NCBI GenBank assembly: GCA_903930095.1
Contig: CAIYXE010000621.1
Location: 1 to 5,840 of the forward strand
Direction of reading: 5' to 3'
Origin: an uncultured Hyphomicrobiales bacterium
GTDB taxonomy: Bacteria > Pseudomonadota > Alphaproteobacteria > Rhizobiales > Aestuariivirgaceae
Length of the DNA: 5,840 nt
Shown here: in pieces, positions 1-4,357 of the stretch
Layout of the letters: each line of letters begins with the position of its first letter
Position numbering within the stretch: position 1 is the stretch's first letter
Position numbers and translations under genes: made by a program
Notes under the pieces: model-generated
The model's database searches: none
Told to the model about the DNA's origin: nothing
The model's input: the letters and a program-made list of their open reading frames with translations, nothing else

Positions 1-773
1 CCCACCGCGCAGGAGGCGTTGTTGTCCTTGGCCTTGCCGAGCAGCAGCGCCGAACGCCCTTCAACGTCGCGCAGGTTCACGTCATTGCCCAGCACCGCGC
101 CCACGATCCGGCCTGAGGAGGCGACGACGACCACCACCTCCGGCTCCGGGTTGTTCCACGTCGAAACCGGATTGAGCCCCGCCTCCATGCCGTGGCCCAC
201 GGCGGACATGATCTGCGACTTGGTGAAGATCTCGGCATCGGGCCCGATTCCCACTTCGAGATATTGCGACCAGGCGCCCTTCTCCATCAGCACCTTCTTC
301 AGTTCCATCGCCTCGGCTGATCCTGCGCGCAGCTTCGAGAGGTCATCGCCGATCAGCGTGCCGATGGTGGCGCGGATCTCAACCGCGGCTGCCGGGTTGC
401 CGCGTGCGCGCTCCTCGATGACGCGCTCGAGCATGGAGGTGGCGAAGGTGACGCCCGCCGCCTTCAGCGCCTGAAGATCGACCGGCGGCAGCAGCCACGG
501 CCTTGAGGTGTCGCGCGTTTCGGGCGGCGTGTTGGCCATCACGGCATCGACTGTGCCGATGACCGGCCCCGTCACCGCGCGTGCAGCGCCCGCCGGGTCG
601 TCTGCCTCGCAGAGATCGCGGATCGTCGGAAAGGCCGTTGTGATGTCGATGAGTTCACCGCCGTCGCGGCGCACCACTGCGGGGCCGTCCTCCGCCGGGT
701 TCCAGACGCGCCCGACGAGCAGCCCCTGTGCCGGCAGCGCGGCGGATGACATGTAATGCGACAGCGATGGCAT
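1..773 (-). CDS. Fumarylacetoacetate hydrolase family protein, COG3970-like (3' end cut off by window edge)
   Basis: The first 257 residues are visible; the C-terminus, roughly 130 residues in relatives I recall, lies off the left edge. FAH-fold enzymes use a divalent metal to hydrolyse, decarboxylate or dehydrate 2-keto acids in the cytoplasm. The family's metal-site pattern is visible: E210 and E212 in NNPEPEV, and D231 in LGNDVNLRD, followed by EGRSALLLGKAKDNNAS. A segment DLQALKAAGVTFATSMLERV and the block WSQYLEVGIGPDAEIFTK resemble, from memory, the COG3970 branch that includes Caulobacter XylX (2-keto-3-deoxy-xylonate dehydratase) and arabinonate-pathway dehydratases. The substrate is therefore probably a sugar-acid intermediate, but this is inference. 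The ATG at 773 is the first start after an in-frame TAA at 815-813. Its Shine-Dalgarno is weak (GGA about 5 nt upstream). A second Met at codon 8 has no better site. The gene lies 80 bp downstream of the PAS gene on the same strand. Family call is firm; substrate is not. Confidence 0.88.
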   Translation of the reverse strand, partial: MPSLSHYMSSAALPAQGLLVGRVWNPAEDGPAVVRRDGGELIDITTAFPTIRDLCEADDPAGAARAVTGPVIGTVDAVMANTPPETRDTSRPWLLPPVDLQALKAAGVTFATSMLERVIEERARGNPAAAVEIRATIGTLIGDDLSKLRAGSAEAMELKKVLMEKGAWSQYLEVGIGPDAEIFTKSQIMSAVGHGMEAGLNPVSTWNNPEPEVVVVVASSGRIVGAVLGNDVNLRDVEGRSALLLGKAKDNNASCAV

Positions 774-820
774 GGTTTTCCGGCGCCCCTGATCTATTTC
801 CTGGGGTTCAGCTTAGTCCG

Positions 821-835
821 TTTCGCCGCGCGAAA
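821..835. repeat. Perfect 6-bp hairpin between the PAS and FAH-family genes
   Basis: TTTCGC and GCGAAA flank a 3-nt CGC loop, a perfect inverted repeat. On the minus strand it begins 18 nt after the PAS stop codon and lies about 47 nt before the FAH-family start. No T-run follows it in either direction, so it is not a standard intrinsic terminator. It could be a small operator, an mRNA-processing or stabilising hairpin, or chance in GC-rich DNA. The rest of the 80-bp gap shows nothing I can name. Confidence 0.35.
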
Positions 836-853
836 GATAGCGCAGCCTCGCGC

Positions 854-1450
854 TCAGCCGCGCCCGCCGGTGATCACGCGGAAGCGCCGCGGGCCGGGGG
901 AGGGGGCAGCGGGCGTTTCCGCGTCTGACTGGCGGGCAAACAGCAGTTCGCGCCCCTTCAAGGCGTCATAGTGCTTGAGTTCGGGATCAGGGAAGGCGAA
1001 GAGCCCGCCCAGTACCTGGGTCGTCTGGCCATCCGCCGCCATGAGCGGCATGGCCGCCATCTCCGCCACGATCCACTGCCCGCGGTCGGTGAGGAAGCGC
1101 ATGCGGAGCAGGCCGGGCCGGTGCGTGCCGCTCACGCCGGACAGGAAGCGGCGGATCGTTCCGCTCTCGAAGCTGTCCCAGCCTTCGGAGATGCTGTGGC
1201 CTGTCACCTCGCGTTCCATCAGGGCCGTGACGGCGGTTCCCGCCAGCCGCCAGACGAAATCCCCGGACGGGGCATCCTGTTCCGCAATGAACAGCCCAGG
1301 CAGCAGCTTGCGCACCTGTTTCAGGTCGAGATCCTGACGCAGGGGCGCGGAGCGTTCGCCCCGCATTGCCTCCCACGCCTGCAGCAGCATGCTGCTGAAG
1401 GGATGGACTCTTTCCTCTTGGCTTGCCCGCAGCTCCTCGCTAACCCACAT
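854..1450 (-). CDS. Small single-domain PAS protein (PAS_5-like)
   Basis: The product has 198 residues and no signal peptide or membrane segment, so it is likely cytoplasmic. Residues from about 15 to 155 read as a PAS_5-type domain of the sort common in alphaproteobacteria. An N-terminal helix region (HPFSSMLLQAWEAMRG) leads into LPGLFIAEQD and DFVWRLAGT. Then come a GHSISEGW segment and C-terminal strands (LLRMRFLTDRGQWIVAEMAAMPL and LGGLFAFPD). The last 25 or so residues (AETPAAPSPGPRRF and on) are Pro/Ala/Arg-rich and look disordered. No kinase, GGDEF, EAL or helix-turn-helix domain is attached, so it would act by binding a ligand or a partner protein. Single-domain PAS proteins of this kind have been linked to motility and cell-cycle control in Caulobacter (MopJ), but I cannot show orthology. 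The ATG at 1450 has GAGG at 1459-1456 with 5-nt spacing. It diverges from the rhomboid gene and may be co-transcribed with the FAH-family gene. Confidence 0.85.
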   Translation of the reverse strand: MWVSEELRASQEERVHPFSSMLLQAWEAMRGERSAPLRQDLDLKQVRKLLPGLFIAEQDAPSGDFVWRLAGTAVTALMEREVTGHSISEGWDSFESGTIRRFLSGVSGTHRPGLLRMRFLTDRGQWIVAEMAAMPLMAADGQTTQVLGGLFAFPDPELKHYDALKGRELLFARQSDAETPAAPSPGPRRFRVITGGRG

Positions 1451-1455
1451 CCCAC

Positions 1456-1459
1456 CCTC
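1456..1459 (-). promoter_or_regulatory. Ribosome binding site of the PAS gene
   Basis: GAGG on the minus strand sits 5 nt before the ATG at 1450, supporting that start. Confidence 0.6.
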
Positions 1460-1499
1460 GTTCCGGAGCGGTCCTCCGGTGTTTCATTATTGACCTTTG

Positions 1500-1527
1500 T
1501 GGCACTTGCGATGCAGCCTTCGTGCCA
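1500..1527. promoter_or_regulatory. TGGCAC-N16-GTGCCA inverted repeat with overlapping sigma-54-like motifs in the divergent PAS/rhomboid region
   Basis: TGGCAC at 1500-1505 and GTGCCA at 1522-1527 form a perfect 6-bp inverted repeat. Reading plus, TGGCAC-N5-ATGCA (1500-1515) has the GG-N10-GC spacing of sigma-54 -24/-12 promoters, with one mismatch to TTGCA. Reading minus, TGGCAC-N5-CTGCA (1527-1512) also has GG-N10-GC with one mismatch. A plus start about 12 nt past the -12 GC would fall near 1525, leaving a short leader to the GTG at 1544. A minus start would fall near 1501, about 50 nt before the PAS ATG. Equally, the arms could be the site of a dimeric regulator. No upstream activator site was recognised, and the match may be chance. 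Confidence 0.35.
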
Positions 1528-1532
1528 GAAAC

Positions 1533-1536
1533 AGGA
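1533..1536 (+). promoter_or_regulatory. Ribosome binding site that decides the rhomboid start
   Basis: AGGA is followed by a 7-nt spacer (TTTCAAC) and then GTG at 1544. No comparable site precedes the in-frame ATG at 1511, so the GTG is the preferred start. Confidence 0.55.
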
Positions 1537-1543
1537 TTTCAAC

Positions 1544-2269
1544 GTGTCCGATCAAATCCCTCCCGATGGAGCCCGGAGCAGCGCCAGCACGGCGCCCGTG
1601 TTCAATTCGCCAGCCGTGGTCCTGGCGGTGATCGCGGTGCTGGTGGCGGTGCATGTGCTCCTCTTTATCCTGGGTGAGGGCTGGCAGGTCTGGTCGCGTT
1701 ATGCGCTGGCGCTCAACCCCGTGCGCTTCACGGAGCCGGGCATTCCCATGCCCGCGGGCTCCGCGTACTGGACGCTCCTCACCTACATGCTGCTCCACGG
1801 CGACTGGATGCACCTGACCTTCAATTCCCTCTGGCTTCTGGTGTTCGGAACGCCCGTCGCGCGCTATCTGGGCTCGCGGCGCTTCCTGCTGGTGTGCCTC
1901 CTCGCCGGTCTCGCCGGGGCGCTCGCCAGCCTCGTGCTGCATTGGGGCCAGATGGTCTTCGTGGTCGGCGCTTCGGGTGCCGTCTCGGGCCTGCTCGCGG
2001 CGGCCATTCCCATCATGTACGGCAAGCGGGTCATGGGCGGCGCGAGGCCGCTCACCTTCGGTGAATTCCTGGCAAGCCCGCGCGCGCTGATGTTCACCGC
2101 CATCTGGCTGGCGCTCACCCTGTTCTCGGGCGCTGCGGGCTGGACGGGCAATTCCTTCATGTCGGAGGGCGGCATCGCCTGGGAGGCGCATCTCGGCGGT
2201 TTCGCGGGTGGGCTTCTCGCCTTCTATGCGCTCGCCCCGCGCACCCGTGCGCCAGCCCTGAAACTGTGA
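1544..2269 (+). CDS. Rhomboid family intramembrane serine protease
   Basis: Rhomboids cleave transmembrane segments of substrate proteins within the inner membrane. From the GTG at 1544 the protein has 241 residues. All key elements are visible: H85-G-D-W-M-H90-x3-N94 in the second helix (equivalent to His150 and Asn154 of GlpG), the nucleophile Ser144 in GASGAVSG, and the general base His216 in EAHLGGFAGG. About six hydrophobic helices can be read, the minimal bacterial topology, after a short polar N-terminus. It should therefore be catalytically active. The open frame runs back to 971, but that part is antisense to the PAS gene and is not protein-like. An ATG at 1511 would add 11 residues but lacks a ribosome site and overlaps the possible promoter, so the GTG is chosen. 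The CBS gene follows 39 bp downstream and is probably co-transcribed. The substrate is unknown. Confidence 0.92.
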   Translation: MSDQIPPDGARSSASTAPVFNSPAVVLAVIAVLVAVHVLLFILGEGWQVWSRYALALNPVRFTEPGIPMPAGSAYWTLLTYMLLHGDWMHLTFNSLWLLVFGTPVARYLGSRRFLLVCLLAGLAGALASLVLHWGQMVFVVGASGAVSGLLAAAIPIMYGKRVMGGARPLTFGEFLASPRALMFTAIWLALTLFSGAAGWTGNSFMSEGGIAWEAHLGGFAGGLLAFYALAPRTRAPALKL

Positions 2270-2297
2270 TAGGCTCGTCTCCGTTCTCGTCGCAGGA

Positions 2298-2303
2298 AGG
2301 AGG
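2298..2303 (+). promoter_or_regulatory. Strong Shine-Dalgarno of the CBS gene
   Basis: AGGAGG with a 5-nt spacer to the ATG at 2309 is a full consensus match, much stronger than any other site in the window. It suggests the CBS protein is translated well and independently of the rhomboid gene upstream. Confidence 0.8.
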
Positions 2304-2308
2304 CTCTC

Positions 2309-2743
2309 ATGGCAGTTGCTCACATCCTCAGGCAGAAGGGGTCGGACGTCATCACCGTCTCTCCCGCTGACAGTGTCCAGAAAATCGTCGACACACTGAC
2401 CCGCCACCGCATCGGTGCCGTGGTGGTCGTCGCCGCAGACGGCGGCATCGCCGGCATCGTCTCGGAGCGTGACGTGGTGCGCGCCATCGCGGGCGATGGG
2501 CCGGGCATTCTCGGCAAGTCCGCCGCAGACATCATGACCGTCAAGGTCACGACATGCGATCCCGCGGATTCCGAAGCCGGGCTGATGCAGATGATGACGG
2601 AGAACCGCATCCGCCACCTTCCCGTGGTGTCGGGCGGCCGCCTCGCCGGCATGGTGTCCATCGGCGATGTGGTGAAGCTCCGCATGCAAGCAGTCGAGCG
2701 CGAGGCGGAAGAAATGAAGACCTACATCGCCTCGGCGGGCTGA
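2309..2743 (+). CDS. Two-CBS-domain protein
   Basis: This 144-residue soluble protein is almost entirely a Bateman pair of CBS domains. The first spans about residues 12-62 and ends in GIVSERDVVRAI; the second spans about 76-126 and ends in GMVSIGDVVK. The repeated G-[IM]-V-S-x-x-D-V-V signature defines the family. The tail (about 127-144) is a charged helix, AVEREAEEMKTYI. Such pairs bind adenosyl nucleotides (AMP, ATP, SAM) and usually sense energy state, but no effector domain is fused here, so it must act on a partner. Stand-alone CBS proteins of this size are widespread in alphaproteobacteria, mostly without assigned function. It follows the rhomboid gene by 39 bp on the same strand and ends 3 bp from the convergent hisI stop. 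Start and length fit the family; the target is unknown. Confidence 0.93.
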   Translation: MAVAHILRQKGSDVITVSPADSVQKIVDTLTRHRIGAVVVVAADGGIAGIVSERDVVRAIAGDGPGILGKSAADIMTVKVTTCDPADSEAGLMQMMTENRIRHLPVVSGGRLAGMVSIGDVVKLRMQAVEREAEEMKTYIASAG

Positions 2744-2774
2744 TACTCAGACCTCAATAAAGCTCAGCCTGCCG
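2733..2774 (+). terminator. Hairpin at the CBS/hisI convergent junction, possible terminator
   Basis: CGGCGGGCTGA (2733-2743) pairs with TCAGCCTGCCG (2764-2774) over 11 positions with a single G-U pair in plus-strand RNA, closing a 20-nt loop. The left arm covers the last CBS codons and stop; the right arm lies in the hisI C-terminal codons. There is no T-run after the stem, so Rho-independent termination would be weak. On the minus strand the wobble becomes an A-C mismatch. A nested CTGA-TAC-TCAG palindrome (2740-2750) contains both stop codons. Confidence 0.35.
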
Positions 2775-3118
2775 CCCTCGAGCCTGCGGTAGAAGCAGCT
2801 GCGCCGGCCCGTGTGGCAGGAGACGCCCTTGCCCTGGGGCTCCGCCTTCACCTGCAGCACGTCCTGGTCGCAGTCGGTCAGGATCTCGACCACCTGCAAC
2901 AGCTCGCCTGATGTCTCGCCCTTCTTCCAGAGCGACTGGCGCGAGCGGCTCCAGAAATGGGCAAGGCCCGTCTCCTGCGTGAGTTGCAGCGACTGGGCGT
3001 TCATGTAGGCGAACATCAGCACCGTGCCGTCGCGCGCATCGGTCACGATGGCGGGAATGAGGCCCGTGGAGTCAAACCGCGGCGTGAAGGCCGTGGTGTC
3101 CTCGAGGCCCGTGCCCAT
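2747..3118 (-). CDS. hisI: Phosphoribosyl-AMP cyclohydrolase (HisI)
   Basis: HisI opens the adenine ring of phosphoribosyl-AMP, the third step of histidine biosynthesis, in the cytoplasm. The 123-residue length fits the monofunctional enzyme; no HisE (phosphoribosyl-ATP pyrophosphatase) domain is fused, so hisE must lie elsewhere. Motifs in order: VLMFAYMN (33-40), [17 protein letters not shown] (55-71), DCDQD (82-86) supplying the Mg site (D82, D84, D86) and a zinc-ligand Cys83, and [10 protein letters not shown] (101-110) with the other zinc cysteines C101 and C108. All known key residues are present. The ATG at 3118 directly follows the folE stop with no bases between and no clear Shine-Dalgarno, so translation is probably coupled to folE. 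Its stop is 3 bp from the convergent CBS stop. Confidence 0.97.
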   Translation of the reverse strand: MGTGLEDTTAFTPRFDSTGLIPAIVTDARDGTVLMFAYMNAQSLQLTQETGLAHFWSRSRQSLWKKGETSGELLQVVEILTDCDQDVLQVKAEPQGKGVSCHTGRRSCFYRRLEGGRLSFIEV

Positions 3119-3745
3119 TCAGAGCGAGAAGCCGTTGGAGGGCGCCCTCAGCAGTTCCATGAAGCGCGCCTGCAGCACCGGGTTGGACTTGAACTCGCCG
3201 GTGAACTGCGTGGTGATGGTCGCAACATTGCGCTTGCCCACGCCCCGCATCGACATGCAGGTGTGCACCGCCTCCACCAGCACGGCCACGCCGCGCGGGT
3301 TCAGCGCATCCGAAATCGAATTGGCGATCTGCGCCGTCATCGTCTCCTGCGTCTGGAGCCGCCGCGCATAGATCTCGACGACGCGGGCCAGCTTGGAGAT
3401 GCCCACCACCGCGCGCGTCGGCAGGTAGGCCACATGCACGCGGCCGACGAAGGGGGCGATGTGGTGCTCGCAATGCGAGTTGAACTCGATGTCGCGCAGC
3501 ATCACGATATCGTCATAACCACCCACGTCCTCGAAGGTGCGGGAGAGGGCCTCTGCCGGATCTTCTTCATAGCCCGAGAAATATTCCCGGAACGCCTTGA
3601 CCACGCGCTTCGGGGTATCGAGCAGGCCCTCGCGGTCCGGGTTGTCGCCCGCCCAGGCGAGCAGCGTGCGCACCGCGGCTTCCGCTTCTTCCTGGCTGGG
3701 CCGCTTCACCGGCTTCGTGGGGATCTTCTTGATGACTGCGTCCAT
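3119..3745 (-). CDS. folE: GTP cyclohydrolase I, type IA (FolE)
   Basis: FolE converts GTP to 7,8-dihydroneopterin triphosphate, the entry to folate and some queuosine/pterin pathways. It is a cytoplasmic homodecamer in the family. From the ATG at 3745 the protein has 208 residues, typical length. The zinc site is visible as C92 and H95 in [11 protein letters not shown] and C163 in [11 protein letters not shown]94 and H161 match the catalytic histidines of the E. coli enzyme (112 and 179). [13 protein letters not shown] (about 36-48) and the C-terminal FMELLR are also typical. An alternative GTG start at 3760 would add five residues (an in-frame TGA lies at 3766-3764). The ATG is preferred because MDAVIKK resembles rhizobial N-termini and AGGA sits 3 nt upstream, though this spacing is short. 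It is first in a folE-hisI operon and divergent from the Fe-S scaffold gene. Confidence 0.97.
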   Translation of the reverse strand: MDAVIKKIPTKPVKRPSQEEAEAAVRTLLAWAGDNPDREGLLDTPKRVVKAFREYFSGYEEDPAEALSRTFEDVGGYDDIVMLRDIEFNSHCEHHIAPFVGRVHVAYLPTRAVVGISKLARVVEIYARRLQTQETMTAQIANSISDALNPRGVAVLVEAVHTCMSMRGVGKRNVATITTQFTGEFKSNPVLQARFMELLRAPSNGFSL

Positions 3746-3779
3746 GGGTCCTGGCTTCACTCTTCACTCAATCCTTAAG

Positions 3780-3872
3780 GCGCTTGCGCACCCGGTACTG
3801 CGGCCCCCATATCATGGCCCGAACCTCCAAGGCAAACCGCCAAACGACGGTTTGCGGCGGAATGCGCTTGCG
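3780..3872. repeat. Pair of 9-nt direct repeats GCGCTTGCG in the folE/scaffold divergent region
   Basis: GCGCTTGCG occurs at 3780-3788 and 3864-3872, exactly 84 bp apart, one copy near each divergent gene and with the dyad at 3832-3855 between them. Each copy is itself partly palindromic (GCGC-TT-GCG). This could be a pair of regulator sites about eight helical turns apart, or chance in GC-rich DNA. Confidence 0.3.
3832..3855. promoter_or_regulatory. Perfect dyad GCAAACCG-N8-CGGTTTGC, possible operator between folE and the scaffold gene
   Basis: Two perfect 8-bp arms (3832-3839 and 3848-3855) flank CCAAACGA. An overlapping alternative stem pairs CCGCC (3837-3841) with GGCGG (3856-3860). The dyad lies about 30 bp before the scaffold ATG and about 87 bp before the folE ATG, where an operator for either or both genes could sit. 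There is no T-run, so a terminator is unlikely. No -35/-10 pair was convincing on either strand in this region. Confidence 0.4.
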
Positions 3873-3874
3873 AT

Positions 3875-3878
3875 AGGA
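3875..3878 (+). promoter_or_regulatory. Ribosome binding site of the Fe-S scaffold gene
   Basis: AGGA with a 7-nt spacer (TACTCAG) before the ATG at 3886 supports that start. Confidence 0.6.
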
Positions 3879-3885
3879 TACTCAG

Positions 3886-4338
3886 ATGATCGACGACATC
3901 TACAACCGCAAGATCCTGGGCTTCGCGGCAGATATTCCCCGGTTGCAACGCTTGGGCGCGCCCGACGCAACCGCGGTCGCCCATTCCCGCCTGTGCGGCT
4001 CCAAGGTCACGGTCGACCTCAGCATGAAGGACGGCGTGGTCAGCGATTTCGGCCATGAGGTCAAGGCCTGCGCCCTGGGCCAGGCCTCGTCCTCCATCAT
4101 GGCCCGCCACGTGGTGGGCGCAACCCCCGGCGAACTCCGCGCCATCCGCGACCAGATGTACCGCATGCTGAAGGAGGAGGGCGAAGCCCCCACCGGCAAA
4201 TGGGCCGAGCTCGAGGCGCTCCTGCCCGTGCGTGACTTCAAGGCCCGCCACGCCTCCACGCTTCTCCCCTTCGACGCAGTGGTCGACGCCGTGAACCAGA
4301 TCGAGGCCAGGCAGCAGTCAGCCGCCCGGGCCGGATGA
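3886..4338 (+). CDS. NifU/IscU-like iron-sulfur cluster assembly scaffold protein (two of three cluster cysteines)
   Basis: The 150-residue soluble protein matches the NifU N-terminal/IscU fold (COG0822). MIDDIYNRKILGFAADIPRL resembles the amphipathic start of scaffolds, C37 lies in RLCGSKVTVD, and C62 lies in VKACALGQASSSIM, a SufU-like block. The third ligand position, His-Cys in IscU (H105-C106), reads H122-A123-S124 in KARHASTLLPFDAVVDA, so the cysteine is replaced. The Asp after the first cysteine in IscU (C-G-D) is Ser here. From memory, related rhizobial proteins near folE and hisI share this RHAST motif, so it looks like a subfamily trait rather than a mutation. Canonical cluster assembly is therefore uncertain; it may bind zinc or a cluster differently. 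It is divergent from folE and convergent with betC, so it appears monocistronic. No suf or isc partner gene lies within the window. Confidence 0.9.
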   Translation: MIDDIYNRKILGFAADIPRLQRLGAPDATAVAHSRLCGSKVTVDLSMKDGVVSDFGHEVKACALGQASSSIMARHVVGATPGELRAIRDQMYRMLKEEGEAPTGKWAELEALLPVRDFKARHASTLLPFDAVVDAVNQIEARQQSAARAG

Positions 4339-4354
4339 GGGCCTCTCTCGGCCC
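4339..4354. terminator. Short hairpin between convergent scaffold and betC genes
   Basis: GGGCC and GGCCC flank a 6-nt TCTCTC loop and fill most of the 19-bp gap between the two stop codons. A 5-bp all-GC stem at this site could slow polymerase from both sides, but neither strand has a T-run. This is a weak terminator candidate at best. Confidence 0.3.
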
Positions 4355-4357
4355 GCG

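Noticed and set aside
19..756. Plus-strand frames (19-474 and 508-756) opposite the FAH-family gene
   Set aside because: They are Ser/Thr/Ala/Pro-rich shadows of a minus-strand gene whose metal-site motifs are clear.
1490..1518. Sigma-70 promoter with TTGACC (1490-1495) as -35 box for the rhomboid gene
   Set aside because: At a 17-nt spacing the -10 position reads GCAGCC, a poor match, so I did not annotate it.
971..1543. Extension of the rhomboid frame upstream to 971
   Set aside because: This part is antisense to the PAS gene, not hydrophobic or rhomboid-like, and has no ribosome site at 971.
1487..2689. 400-residue open frame on the minus strand opposite the rhomboid and CBS genes
   Set aside because: It runs antisense across two well-supported genes and their gap, with His/Arg/Glu/Gly-rich non-protein-like sequence, a GC-bias artefact.
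2957..3778. 273-residue open frame on the plus strand opposite hisI and folE
   Set aside because: It is antisense to two genes with complete catalytic motifs and crosses their junction; Arg/His-rich composition and no domain.
3784..3815. Sigma-70-like pair TTGCGC and CATATC upstream of the scaffold gene
   Set aside because: Both boxes match poorly and the spacing had to be stretched; not convincing against the background.
3775..4251. 158-residue minus-strand frame opposite the scaffold gene
   Set aside because: It is antisense to the NifU/IscU-like gene, which has its own ribosome site and family motifs; the shadow has none.
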